From assembly GCA_009767595.1 (NCBI GenBank), contig VSDK01001885.1, positions 95,079 to 159,078 of the forward strand: a DNA stretch of 64,000 nucleotides, written 5' to 3'. This stretch comes from Symbiodinium kawagutii. Taxonomy: Eukaryota > Sar > Dinophyceae > Suessiales > Symbiodiniaceae. The notes under the pieces were generated by a model. It was not told the origin of the DNA. It searched no databases and was given only the letters and a program-made list of their open reading frames with translations. Position 1 is the first letter of the stretch. Every line of letters starts with the position of its first letter. Below, piece by piece: positions 12,696 through 25,600 of the stretch. Made by a program: the position numbers and the translations under genes.

Positions 12696-12749
12696 GATGC
12701 CACCGCCAAGCTGGCGAGCCTTGCAGATGCAGGCGCCATCTGGGCTAAG
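12696..12749 (+). CDS. Possible 54-bp exon, function unknown
   Basis: Exactly 18 codons between CCCAG and a GTGG donor, reading DATAKLASLADAGAIWAK. Codon use and flanking signals look exonic. The parent gene is unknown; other exon-like islands near 11.27-11.34 kb, 12.15-12.25 kb and 13.33-13.43 kb could belong with it. Confidence 0.35.
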
Positions 12750-12821
12750 GTGGTTTAGCGCCCCGGTTGGGGATAAAGATTGCCATCAGTTTGAGTAGGA
12801 AAAAAATCATCATTCACTAGC

Positions 12822-12915
12822 CATCATGACCTAAACATCAACCCAAACATCAACCATCATGACCTAAACATCAACCTATGCATCAGCCGTCATGACCTAA
12901 AAATCAGCCATCATA
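12822..12915. repeat. Tandem CATCATGACCTAAACATCAA repeat
   Basis: About three imperfect units (ATCATGACCTAAACATCAAC, ATCAGCCGTCATGACCTAAA and similar). Confidence 0.7.
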
Positions 12916-13331
12916 ATTGATCACGGTGGATTGTATTTAGTGTGCTGGTTCACTGGCTGCCCAAGATCCGGAATAGCCATTGGCACCCATGAGCCCGCCA
13001 CCTGATGGCACATGCTGGCGCCCTGCTTGAAGTAGGGATGCGCCGACCGTAGCCCACCTACTACCTCACCTACTCCCTTGCGTCCGCAAGGATTGGACAA
13101 CTTTTCAAAGCTGTCCAGAGTTTTCAGACATCAATTGCCATTAGGGTATCCATTGTGTCACAATCATGGATCATCATACCAAATATCATGATTAGCCATA
13201 ATGGTATAATAACTGTAAGGTATAATGGATATTTGGTTTGTGAATTATCATCAGGCATAATCATGATCAGCCAGGCCCTGACCAGCATTAGCCACGGTCA
13301 GCCATGGTTTCGCCCCTACTCGATGGCTCAG

Positions 13332-13430
13332 GTGGGAAAGTGCCAGTGGTCTACATCGTTCGAAAGCCGGCAGGTGCTACCACTGCCCGGGATTTGGTAC
13401 CGAGAAATCCAGATTCTCAGCAACGATCAA
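13332..13430 (+). CDS. Possible exon, function unknown
   Basis: Follows GGCTCAG and begins GTGGG. The open frame reads KVPVVYIVRKPAGATTARDL followed by VPRNPDSQQ. The acceptor resembles those of the firm genes; no donor was settled and no family was recognised. Confidence 0.25.
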
Positions 13431-13946
13431 GTGGAAGACATTTTTCGTCCCCATCGTTTCGGTCTGATATTTCGGATCTGTTCGGAGTGTAGTTATGAGT
13501 TGCTTCTAAGTCATGAAAGTTGGAAACCGCAATCATCATCGGCACATAGTTTTTTTCAGTCAGCTTAGCTAACTGGAGGGCCCTGGAGGGCACTACTCCG
13601 ATCAGCTTCCATGGCTGCATTGCTGCGCAGGGGATGTGACCGCTGCCAGCACTTCGTCGACTGCAGCCTCGACCTCGTCAATAGACACGTCAGACAAGGC
13701 ATGTCCATGGCATGTTGATGAACCCTGCAAGGGAGGATGGAGAGTAATCGTGAGTCGTTTGTGGGTGGGGTTGACAATCGGTTCCGGTCACGCTGGATGG
13801 AACTCGAAGCAGGTCACTTTACAAGCACCGCTGAAGTATCCAAAGATGTGTCGGAATTATCCCAGAGACCGCAGATCTTTTTCGGGAATCCCAGTTTTGG
13901 GTTCCACGGGATCCTACGTGTCAACCAGTGGTGGGAAGGGTGTGCA

Positions 13947-16900
13947 ATGAGTTCCAGCCTGGAGGCTTCTAGCACGCCGAGCAAGCCTGGGCGCCGCATC
14001 ATCTTAATGCTGCGGCATGGCCAGTGCTGCCACGAGGGCGAAAGGGATGAGTTAAAAGAACTCACCATGCACGGCCACAAGCAGGCGGAGGAGAGGTATG
14101 GAGAGCTGGGGGGGAAGCAGTAAGCTGGAAAGCTGTGGTGCAGCTAGACATAGCTGAAGTTGATGCTTGCAGAATCGAACCGCGAGGTACTTGTAGGCCA
14201 GGCGCCCTGTATAATTATAGCTCTACATCCTTGTGTGTCAGCGATGAGTAGATGGGAGCCTGTCATGGTTTCAGCTCAACGGCCAAAACAAGTCTGCATG
14301 CAGCTGAGCCAAATGTCTGAAGAGGTGACTGAACCCACATTTCCAGCTCAACCTTCATCAGATTCGCAGTGAAGTTCTGGTCCACAGTCATCAGTCATCA
14401 GCATGTTTAATTTGCGATCGCGATGTGCATTTGTAGTTCAACGTTTCGAAGCAGTGACCTGATTATGACACAAGCAGCCAAGAAATCATAAGATATCTGC
14501 AGCATGTTTTTCAGTGCAAAGTGATGCATATAGATAGATAGAAATAGTAATTAACACACAATAAACAGTAATTAATACCAATTAATTGCATGCAGCCATG
14601 GAACAGGTCGCGATCAGACATCAGATTGCGCAGGCTACGGCCGAGAAGGAACACACAAAGTTAAAGTTCGAGGCTCTAAAGCGGGCAGTCGACAGCCACG
14701 TCCAGCGACTGACATCGATTCTCGATGGTCCATCCCTCAACTTTGATGGCTTGGCATCTGCAATTCAGGCCATGGATGTGGAGCTCCGAAGCAGTGATCT
14801 CATGCCGAATTCCACCGGGCTGAACGTTGATAGCGCCTACAGCGTTCTTCGCAGTAGCTTGACGGAGACGCAGAAGCGTTGCCAGGATCTCAACACGGAG
14901 ATGCTTCGCATTGCCGAGGCCAATGAGGAGCTTCACACGTCATTGCGGTCCATGAAAGGCACCAACCGGCGCTTGGTGGAAGAAGTACAGAAGCAAACAG
15001 AGGAGCTGAGCCATTTGACTCAGCAGCGCTTGCAAGAGATGGAAAAACTTTCCAGGCAAGAAGAGGCTTTCAGCCGAGAGAAGGCCACCTGGACGCATGA
15101 AGCGCAAAGAGGTTTGGAAGAGGAACAGCAGCGTCTTGATGAGGACTTTTGTGTTATGAAGGAAGCTTTCAATGTGCGGCTTGACACATGTTGGCGCAAG
15201 GCTGCTTCAGCTGCATCACGAGCTGAGATGCTGCGAGTGGCTCAGAGATCTTTGAAGGCAGAGGCACAGTCCATGGCATATACCTTTTGCGAAGGTCTCA
15301 AGCAGATGGAGCGTGAACTGTTGGGAAGGATTTCGGAGGAGGACAGAAAAATGCGAAGTGATTTGAGTCGCCTTCAAGACTTAGAGCATCATCTCCAGGT
15401 GAAGGTGAAGGCAGAGTGCGAAGTCCGCAGTAATGAGGCCGAGACGTGGAGGAGCCGACACCAGGCTCTTGCTGCTGACCTCGATGCCTTGCTGGCACGC
15501 CGTGATGCAGAGGTGGCAGAGCTGCAAGCAAAGGTGGACATGGCCATCAACGTGCGCGAGAGAGAGGAAAGTGCAGCACGGCAAGAACGTCAAGCTTTAC
15601 AGGAGAAGGCTGAAGCTCTTGCGAAGGACCTCACTGTTGGAGAGGCAACCCTCCAGACAGCAAATCGCAAGTCAGTGCAACTGGAGGCAAGGCTGGCAGC
15701 TGTGCAAGGAGAACGTGATCGCTTGCAGGCGTTTGTTGAGTCACTCCGCCAGCAAGTGAAATTCTCTGACGAGGCCCTCGCTGAAGCGGTGAAGAGCAAT
15801 GAGGCTCTCCGCGAACAGATGGAGATTCAGCGCATGGATGCCCAAACCGCGAGTGAGCGGGAGATGAAGCTATGGCGAGAAAAGTTTCAGACACACCTCG
15901 AGGATCAGGAGCAGCAGCATCAAAGTGAGCAGGCTGATTTTTCACGTCGGGTCCGAGATCTCGAGGAACTTCTGGGAAACAAGGCAGCCCAGATACAGGC
16001 ACTACGAGAGAACTTGGCAGAGAAAGGCAAAGCCCGGGAGTCTTTATTGCGGGACCTCAGCATGTGGAAGGCTCAGCACGACCTTGCCAGCCGCATGAAG
16101 GTGGACGTGGAAAGAGACTTTGACCATCTCAAGAAGGAGTTTTTAGGAAAGAGGCTGCACGAGAAGAAAGAAGAGTTCGAGGCCTTGCGGAAGAAGCAGG
16201 CTGACCTGAAATCAAAGAAAGTCTCCCTGGGGGAGGAGGTACAGAAGCTGGAACGAGAGATTCAGGCGCAAGATGCCCAAGATGCTTCACGGCAAAGTGG
16301 TGTGGCGGAGCTCCGCCGGGAGGTCTTGGCGGAAGCCGAGCGAACCAAGCGAAACCTTGCAGAGGTGGAGTCAGCACTAGCTGCTGGCAAAGCCGAAGCG
16401 GCTGCAGCACAACAGCAGTTGGCTGAACGCAAAGACAGATTGGAACAAGAACTCCAACGTGTGACCTCAGAGTGTGATGCCGAACGACGGGACTTGGAGA
16501 GGAGGATTCAGTCCGAGCGCCAGAGCTGCGAGACGCTTCGCAATGCCGCTGAGCGGCGCAGAGCGGAGCAGCACTTGACTTACCAGGCTGCCATTGATGG
16601 CCCTGCTGAGGAGATTGCAACTTTGGAGGGTTCAATCAGCGAGATCCAACAGAACGCAGAGTTGGAGATTTCAAGTCTCCATCAGAAGTCAGAGCAACTG
16701 CGCTCACGAACAGAGGAGCTGGAAGGTGAACTCCAACGTTTGCAGGAGAAGCTTGCAAGAAGTGACAAGGAGGTCCAAGAGAGCACGACCCAGCTGAATG
16801 TGGTGAAGGCGCGAAATCGCAGCAGCCTTGAAACACTGCAGCAGGAGAAGGCTCGGAAGAGNNNNNNNNNNGCGAGAGGCTCAAACAGGTGCAGACATCA

Positions 16901-19085
16901 CTGGCTCACAAGGCGGAACAGTTGCAGAGCTTGCGAGCTATCCCAAGTTTGCCAACAATGCCAGCCACAGCGTCGCGGAGGACATCTCCAGCTAGGCTGT
17001 CTCCAGCGGTTGGCGAGGGGCGGTTGGACGACTTGAATCCTGGTGTCCGACCAGGAGATAGCTGGTTGAGGACGAGCCATTCGGATTTGCGTAGGTACTT
17101 TGGCAGGATCCCATAAGGCACATCATGCACATGCAGCGCTCCGTGAAACCATCGAGCATGCTGCACCCGCTCGTTTGATAAAAAGGAACGTTCAGGCCGC
17201 ACATCAGATTGGCTTGAGGATTGGATATCCTCGTGTGTAGTGTAGTCTTGGTGTTTTTACCCCGTTTACATAACTCAAGCTAGCTTCTGGGAAAGAGAAG
17301 CTTCCAAGCTCCTTCCCAGCTGAATATAGTAGAAAGTTGAAATGTTGCTTCCCAAAAATCCAGTTTCGTTGATTTCTGGGACCTTTTCAGTGGAACGAGC
17401 CTTCGCCAAGCCACACCTAGCTCCAGGACACTGCATGCTTCATTAGCAAGTGCTCACCTCAGACGGCCCGTGCGTCCCGGGTTCCTCTTTTCGGCCAGTC
17501 ATTGGGCCCTCACCAAGTCGCATTCGACGTCTGAGGCTCTTTGCTGCGGGGAAACTGCCGATGAAACGCGCCCTGCTCCACAGCACCAGCCGGCGAGCTA
17601 GAGAGACCGCGGCGAAACTTCCCATCCGAATCCAGGATCTCGAGGTCTGGCCCCTCTTCTGCAAGCAGCGCGTCATGAAGAGAGCAAGGTTATACAGTAG
17701 TTCTAGGGGATGGGTCAGCCCAAACTGACTATTCCGAACAGGAAACCGAATGAAACCGATCATCCAACCCCTATTATCCAACTAACACTTGGGAGATCTT
17801 GGGAGGGTCTCTGTTAGTTTCCGTGAGTGTATGCGGAAAAATAATGAAAAATCCATGATGTGAGCAGGCGTTAAAAACTAAACAGTCCAGGTACTACAAC
17901 AGGATTCGTGGCTCTGCCGCCACATCCCCGGGCCGAAGAGTAGTCCATTGGTCCACCTCTTTGGTATGCAGATGACGCATGCTTTTACATCATGTTCATG
18001 TTTCCAAAAACCATGTTTGAGAACATGTCGGGGCTCCTGACTGGCTGCTGATTTGGTTTTGTCTTGATTCTGGTTCTGCTTATTCCAAGTTCAAACAAAT
18101 TCTTGACCTTCGAATGAGACTTGAAGTCACAACCGTGATGGCATAGCCCACGCATCGCGCTCAGGAATGCAGACTTGCTGCGCGAGACCGTTCGGGCCCT
18201 GGCTCCCATCACTGATGCCCCTGTGTTCGATTCCATACCCAAATGATGCAACATGTGTAGCGACGTGTAGCGATGTGTGGCAGGGATGGATGAAGGTTTG
18301 AATCTCACAGTGTTGCTGAGGGAAATGGGCCATCAAATCATTTTCTGCAGCTTCGCCGTGCCACGTTGTTCTTCGCTGTTTCGAGTCATCAGCCATGACT
18401 TGACTGGTTGCACAAGGCTACAGGGCAGGCACCAACAGCAACCATTGAGATTGGCAAACGCATGCATTAGATTGATATGTAATGTAACAAGCATTGATGG
18501 GAATGGTTGACCAAATGGCCATAAATGTCCAGTTACCCTTGCCGAAATTGAAGGCTACCAACAGCTGGCAGTGGTGCCATGGCACGGGGAAAACCAGGCA
18601 AGCACCAACCAGCCCACCCCTCCAATGTTCCGCAGGCTCTCACCAGGAATCTCTTGGATGTGCGGATCGTTTCAGGGTCTGATAATGAAACCGTCCGTGA
18701 TGATGGTTTTTACCTTTTTTTAAAATGTTTTTTACGGTAGACCTTTCAGAGTTGTTTTCAAGAGATCATACTATATAGTTTGCACAGCCATTGTGATGCC
18801 CATATATATGTCATATACCCGCACGTATGTCCATTGACATGTCTTCATCCCTACCACCACCATGATGACATGACCGCCGCGACGCCGAGGATCCCACAGA
18901 GAAACCCTTTCGAGCAGAGGAAGTCTTCAACCGACTCTTCGCTGCCCCTGAGGAGGGGCTGGGCATAGCTGGGCCAAGAGGGGTCCCCAACCCATCCCAA
19001 GTGGGAGGGTGGCAGATATTGGCCTAAGGTATCTTAAGGTATCTTAAGCTTTTCGCTGTTGCTGTCGTTGTTTTTTCGCTGTTGC

Positions 19086-19140
<55 letters not shown>

Positions 19141-20654
19141 GGAATTCATCGGCCTTGATGGCCTGCCAATGCGCAAGGGATGGTGTGATGGTTTAGAACG
19201 TTTCCGACGCTTGGTTGGATGCTTCACTGGAGAGGCTGGGGACTCGGATGTGCTGATCGTTGTGGCGCACAACAATATCATTTTGTGCCTTGGCAGGGCG
19301 CCAGTGACACGATGTGACACGGAGTCCAGGCAGATCTCGATATCACTGCAGTTGTCTAAACTTTTTACATTGTGGATAGTTATTGTTAGCAATAAGCTAG
19401 TAGTATTATTGAGATTATTGTACATTGATTGTTAGTCTTGTTAGCCTGCATGGCCTCTGAAGAGTACATTATTTCATCCAAGTTCAGGATGCCTGGAAAG
19501 ATTTCAATCGTTTGCGGATGATAAGTGATGATGGATGGTTGCTTGATATGTTTGGAGGGTATGGGATACTTTGAATAATCATGGATAGCATGAGGATGTC
19601 AATCAGTCTCATGAATAGCCAGTGTTGATTCTCGAATGGTCCTTCCCTGTGACTTTGGAGCTAAGTGACATCAAGAAACAGTATCATTGCAGCAGCAGCA
19701 GCAACGCCCTACTTGTAGGTTTGTTATGCAGCTACGACCACTAATTGCTGTTTTGCGTCGGGCGTTCTTGTCTCTCCCTAAGATTCCCCAAGATATTCTC
19801 AATCGCGTGAGAGCAGCTCATGTATGTGCTGGTGTGATGATTTGACGGATATTTTAGGTCTACCTTTTCATCTGGGCTTTGAACCCTGCATTGAACTGTT
19901 GTTGTTTGCTTTCCTACGTTGCTGGCTGAATTGGACCTTCGCACATGAATGAAGATCAGCATTCCAGCCTATTCCAACCCTGTGTTTGCCATTTTGCAGT
20001 TTTTCTCTTCCCTCCTATTCCCATGAGCAACTTGGAATGGGACTCTGTTGCGCTGCTGGAAAGTCAAACAGAAGGCCCTTGCATCATCTTCTGGAGGCAT
20101 GCAGCACATTCTTGTCATTGGAATAGTTTTCCTCGAAAAATCGAGAGGAATGCCTTCGCTTCGTCCAACTGTCGCAAACATCAAGGGTATCGGCCATGGT
20201 TGGGTCCCCAAGTTATGGTCTAGTTATGGTCAGGGAACCCCCATTCATTTTGGGGACGCCTTTCATGGACACATGCACATTGACATGCAGTTTTCAAAAT
20301 TTGCCATGGTTCACCTATGGTTTCGGAAGTTGATATTGAACACACATTCCAAGCAGATGGGCAAGTGCACAACTGGGTAGTGCTTTGCTCCTTCATTGTG
20401 GATACTGACACCACCGTATGCTAATCTCAAACCGTGGTCATAAGGTGTCTTGGAGGAATTGTGGTCAACAATCATGGCTAACAGTTGACCATGGTTAACC
20501 CATCATCGACCAATAGAACCATCAAACTGACCATGGTTAACCCATCATCGACCATTAGAACCATCAAACTGAACCATCAAAATGACCACCACAGATCACA
20601 ACTCCAAATCAGCATGGACACGGGCAAGCAGCTGAGGTACATGCTGATGCGCCA
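13947..20654 (+). CDS. PGAM5-like histidine phosphatase (multi-exon, 3' end not found)
   Basis: Five exons with agreeing phases: 13947-14095, starting at ATG, with the catalytic LRHGQ (His codon 14016-14018) and LTMHGHKQAEE; 17536-17642, with ALLHSTSRRARETAAKL, the phosphate-pocket Arg segment; 18890-18967; 19178-19284, with VLIVVAHNNIIL carrying the second catalytic His (19268-19270); and 20637-~20654 (YMLMRQ). Donors are GT except GC at 18968. Family knowledge: these branch-2 histidine phosphatases dephosphorylate proteins (PGAM5) or small phosphoesters through a phospho-His intermediate; the substrate here is unknown. The catalytic elements appear in the family's usual order. The first intron (14096-17535) contains a complete coiled-coil gene. 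C-terminal exons after 20654 were not identified. A different branch-2 phosphatase is possible. Confidence 0.75.
14598..17116 (+). CDS. Long coiled-coil protein, nearly intronless, nested in a phosphatase intron
   Basis: Open without introns from ATG 14598 to a 10-N gap at 16862, about 754 codons. The frame resumes in another phase after the gap (ERLKQVQTSLAHKAEQL) and stops at TAA 17114-17116, so the true gap length is not 10. Nearly all of it is heptad-rich, charged coiled coil (E, K, Q, R, L and A) with no enzyme motif; the last ~60 residues are Ser/Pro/Arg-rich and non-helical. Such proteins usually serve as cytoskeletal, basal-body or centrosomal scaffolds; the role here is inferred only from fold. 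AG at 14594-14595 just upstream may be an acceptor, so an additional 5' exon is possible (for example the open segment ending near 14370). It lies on the same strand as the host gene and is far less intron-broken than its neighbours, which may mean a retrocopied origin. Confidence 0.75.
16862..16871. other. Assembly gap (10 N) inside the coiled-coil gene
   Basis: The reading frame changes across the gap, so its real length is not 10 bases. Coding sequence of unknown amount is missing. Confidence 0.95.
19087..19141. repeat. (TTG)n microsatellite
   Basis: About 18 TTG/GTT units shortly upstream of the 19178 phosphatase exon. It translates as poly-Leu but is best read as intron. Confidence 0.9.
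20487..20570. repeat. 42-bp tandem duplication
   Basis: Two adjacent 42-bp copies starting GACCATGGTTAACCCATCAT, differing at one base (ACCAAT versus ACCATT). Confidence 0.8.
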
Positions 20655-21474
20655 AGGCCTTACACCGTTGTGGCTTCCAGGCAAAACCTCATCAACCATC
20701 AGCAAATGTCACCCATCAGCATGCTGTTTGAACTAGCTCGGCGATTTTGATTGTCAAATGAAATCGCCAGTGATTGACCATCAATAAACCAGTGAACCAT
20801 TCTGATTCACCATAGAATTCATTTGGATGACCACCAAATGAATCGTGGTCACTACTTGCATTGAAAATGAAACCGTCGCCATCCACGGTCTAAGGTGCGG
20901 CAGGGGTTCCAATTGAACGCGCTGCGCAGGCGCATTGGATGGTGAAGCCGTTGGTGGCCGTGGCTTAACGGTTCGATGTGGAGAAGCACCATAGGAAACC
21001 ATATAGGAAACCATATAGGAAACCCCAGGAACCCCCATCTTTTAATTAGAAAGGAAACCACATTTTTTCCAAAACATGATTATTTTCATTATTTTCCACA
21101 TCTATGTTAGTTTAATTGACCGTGGGGACTTGCAAGTGGCAAAGGACTGGTTGTTCTGGTGGTTGAGACTGCAAGTTCGGTATTGCTGGTTCACAGGCGA
21201 TTAACCATGTCCATGCTGGCTGCTGATGCTTGATGATGGGGCAATGAGCGTTGATGATGATGATGCTTGACAAGCTGGTTGTCACTTAAAGCAGGTTGGC
21301 CAGGTCATTACTCATGATTAGTGTTATTGATGCTTATATAGTAGTTATGCTTGACAATGATGCAACATAATCCACGATGGTTAATCAATCAGCTGGTGGC
21401 TCATGGTATGGGTCGATGATCATTGATGGTTAATAATCAAGCTGGATGATGGTGATCAAGGATGATTGCACACG

Positions 21475-21537
21475 AGAAGAAGAAGAAGAAGAAGAAGAAG
21501 AAGAAGAAAAAGAAGAAGAAGAAGAAGAAGAAGAAGA
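21475..21537. repeat. (GAA)n microsatellite
   Basis: About 20 GAA/AGA units with one AAA interruption. Confidence 0.9.
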
Positions 21538-22430
21538 ACAGCAACAACCGTGACTCCTAGAGATTTAAGAATCAGCAATTTTACGGGAGCTTCCTTTGTT
21601 TCATGCGCCTTCCTTCCACGCCAAAGTCGTGTTGGAAATTTCGGCCTTGCCTGCGAATTGGCTCAGCCAAATGAAGCTGCTAGCCGAAGAGCTGGCTGGT
21701 TGAGATGGCTGGGCCACCAGGTCGCCTTCAGCCCTGGTGGACTAATAGAGAGAGAGAGAGAGATTTAAGAATCCGTTATAGTGACGGGTTGACTGATCAT
21801 GATGCTTCACGCATGAGTGTGGTTGAGATGTTTCTCCCTCTCTCTCTGTACATGTAAGCACATGCTCTTGAATGACAGGGACCAACATGAACCAATTTGT
21901 ATACATGCGTATAATTTTGAATAGTTACATGCATTTACAGGCATTTGCATACATGTGCGCACTTTTCGCGATATGGCCAAATCATGTTTCAGCCTGTTTA
22001 AGAAGGCCGGCAAGAGTCTATGCATTTTTGCCCATGTGGCTCCGCCACTCACGCCACCTAATTGTCCGGATAAGTCTGGCCGACTCCACCATCGATCCCA
22101 TAGCTCCATCCGCGACAGGCTTGGCAACTCTTCCACCTTCGCCACGCATCCATCACTCGCATTGATGTTTTTTCAACGGGGGACCGGAAGGTGCGGCGCT
22201 GAGCGGTCCGCACGGACGATGGGGGAAGATCCGAGCGCGGCAGGGCTCGCGCTCAGCGCAGGTTGTCTCCATCGGAGCGGCTGCACAAATTGCTGACACG
22301 GTGGGTGGCCCCAGAACCAGCCAGGACCTACCACGCTCATGATAGCTTCGCCAGCCAATGAAGTTTCACCGGAACTTGTGAAGTTGATGCTTACATGCTT
22401 TGGCCTGGACTAGTTGTTGCTTGTCCCCCT

Positions 22431-22577
22431 GTTTGTTTGTTTGTTTGTTTGTTTGTTTGATTGATTGATTGATTGATTGATCGTTCGTTGGTTTGTTTGA
22501 TTGATCGTTCGTTCGTTGGTTTGTTGGTTTGTTGGTTTGTTGGTTTGTTGGTTTGTTGGTTTGTTGGTTTGTTTGTT

Positions 22578-22641
<64 letters not shown>
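22431..22641. repeat. Compound tetranucleotide microsatellite
   Basis: (GTTT)n, (GATT)n, GTTC units, (GGTTTGTT)n and then (TGTC)n in sequence. All frames are open by repetition, so long ORFs here are artefacts. Confidence 0.9.
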
Positions 22642-22646
<5 letters not shown>

Positions 22647-25600
22647 TTGTGTTGGTTGGTTGTCAATGGTTCACTCCTGGAGTTTATGACATCGCAATCC
22701 TAGCAGGTTGGTCAGGGTTGCTGGTTGCAACTGCTTGGGCATGCTTTCAGGCCATCACTTGGAAAAATGTGACTGGTTCGGACCTGAAAGCACGGCATTT
22801 TTCGGAGGGGCGCGCAACCGCTGATGATTCCAACATCGAGATGATCCCAACATGGTTGAACAATGGTCAAATCATGGTCTCTCGATGCTTGATGACTATA
22901 TATTGTCTCGTGGTCTGTTTGAGTACTGTTGAACTAAGGCATTATAATGGCCAGCTCAGGGTTAGCTGGCATCTGAAGGACAAGAACCAACAACAACGGT
23001 GAACATAGTGGTTTGATGGTTCATCATTAGTTGCTACGGCTGCCGACACCCATGGATGATCAGCAAGCAGCAGAACACAGTATAAGATACCAATACAGAT
23101 CACCTATTGCTGGCTGCGGCCCTGCTGATGTGTGGTAGGATGTCAATGTCTGAAAGACATAACATAGGGATGAAAGACACCTGTCTTGATTAGAAGGCCA
23201 TGCTATTGGTAGAAGAGCATATCTGAGGAGCACATGGTAAGTCCAATATGTCCAATCAGAAACCACTTGCGAGCACGGACTTCCAAAGGTAGTTCCTGGC
23301 ATGATTCAATATGAACACCAGCAAGAGTGCGTGATTGGCCAACTCGTATCTAGCACAAGGTGAGCAGCAAAATTCGGAGATAACTGCCAACTGACATTTG
23401 CTTTTCACATTCTATGACTGGTGTTTGCTCATGGTCCACGTGGTTGCTCATCCTTGGGCTGCGGTTCTCCGGTTCAGCGCCTCGCTGGCAAGCTGCCCAC
23501 AGCATGATGCCCGCAGTGAGGTGCAGACATGTCGGCCTGGAAAGGTGGAGGTGCGGTGGTGCGGTGGTGTAGAGGTGGGAATGGGAGCCATGGGAGCCAT
23601 TGATTTACTACGAAGTGCATGTGGTGGTTACGCTTAATGATGGCCAACAATTGATTGATACTTATTTCCCCCTGGGTCATTAGTAATATTGTTATGGCTA
23701 CATTCGTGAAAGACATATGGTTCCAGATGTTTCATCACTAAACTTGAGTCAAAATTGTGGTCATGAGAGATGATAAATGGATGTTCATAATAATGCTTGA
23801 AGATGAATGCTGAACCATGGCGCGCCATTACTCATCATGGCCAGTTGGAAAAGCTTAGAAACTGCCAAGGCACAGTTTCTGGGCGCGTCCTGCTGGGCCA
23901 CAGGTGTGCCAGATCGGAAGGCCAATGCCCTTTGAGCACAGTTGGCAATGGACCCCACCAAATCAAGATGCTAAATGGATATTACCATGACTATAATCTG
24001 TAATGATTCACTCTAAATGCTTAAACAATTTGTTTGCATATCTGAATATAAAGAAATGATAAGGAATGTTTGTGCAAAAAAAACGCAATTTTGGCATGCC
24101 AGCAGACTAAAGTATAAATCATTATGCCAGGAGACCTGCCACTAGGCACGATAAGATGAAATGCCTTTTTGCTTCCTTCGTAACGGTCACATAGATCCAT
24201 AGATAGACAGACAGATAGATAGATAGATTAGATTAGATTAGATAGATAGATAGATAAATAGATAGAGAAAGGCACAGTATCTGGTTACGGCGGTCCCGGT
24301 GTCATCGCCAGGGATACGGGTTGCACTGCTCGCCTGCCTGTTAGTTCTGGTCGCAGGTCCTGAAAGGCACAAATTTGCTGGGCGAATGTTGGTCCTGGTG
24401 CAGGCCTCAGGCCATGGCCGTGCCATAGATCATCATATGTCATCATGTGCAACGTGCATATAAATTGATAACAGCAATAGTTTTTTCGACAACTAGCTTA
24501 GTGCATGCCAACGTTGACCACTAAATATCACTAGGTATTAATGGCCAACATTAACCAATAGATATTAGTACAGTCATTAATCAGTTGGTAACAATGACAG
24601 GTAGTATATACCAATATAATCTAATATACATAGTTCGCTGATTTTTTTAAAATCTAATTAGTTAGTATATACCATTACTTAGTTATTATACACCATAGTT
24701 AGCTCATTGACCATTGACCAATAGATATATCACTTGCTGGTGCCACGGCCGGCAGTCCAGCCTGAGTTGCCACCGTGAAACTTCCGAGGTGCGACAGGCC
24801 GCGGGCAGCGACTTGGCAGCGAAAACGGGGCCCGGGCGCCGTGGCCGTGGTGAACTGAGTGGGCCGGGCGGCTGTTGGTCAGTGGCAAGTAGTGCTTATG
24901 TATACGAATTGTTACTGCTATAAAGTCACTACTATAGAGATGGTTGCAGTATAAAGTCCATTGTTTTCGACTTAGTAGTGGTGAACTGGTGAAATGATGA
25001 ATCGTTTTAAGTGTAAAGTCTTGATTGTTTGGTGATACAAGATTTGACTATGCTGAAACTATGTTGGCAAACAAATGGAAATGAGGTTCCACCACTAAGT
25101 TTAGCCATGGCTAGATAATGGTAACGAAGGTTCCTGCTTAGACATAGTTGGTAATGATGCATGATGCTCAATAATTGTTAAGAACAGTTTACCGGATTTT
25201 ACAATGGTTAAATGCCGGGTGTACAATAGTTGATAACGGATCGCAACGGTTTATGATACTTAGATAGTGCAGGATGGTTGGCAAAGCTCCATAGTTGTCT
25301 ACTTATTTTTCACCATGCCAAAGCCAAGGGTTTGTTGGCCAGTGAATGGTGATGGTAGGGAGTAAATCGAGATCCAGTCGCCAGCCTCCAGTTTTGCGGC
25401 AGCATAAATGGCGGTTTATCTCCGAATGCATATCAACTTGGACCTCTCGAATATGGTGGTGGTTCACAACTATTTATAGGATTAGGGATGAACTGTTTAT
25501 CATGGTAGTGAATCATTTTTAGTTGCTTGAACCTGCCTTGTTTGCTTGTTCGTTTGATTTCGTTTGTTTGGGCGCTGTGTTCGTTTGGGTCTTTGGGTAC

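Noticed and set aside
21557..21772. 15-bp direct repeat AGAGATTTAAGAATC around about 185 bp, as an insertion with target duplication
   Set aside because: The right copy lies at a GA microsatellite, and no inverted ends or related copies were seen.
22391..22703. Open frames in the compound microsatellite (LVCWFVG and SVCLSVCL repeats)
   Set aside because: Produced by tetranucleotide repetition in all frames.
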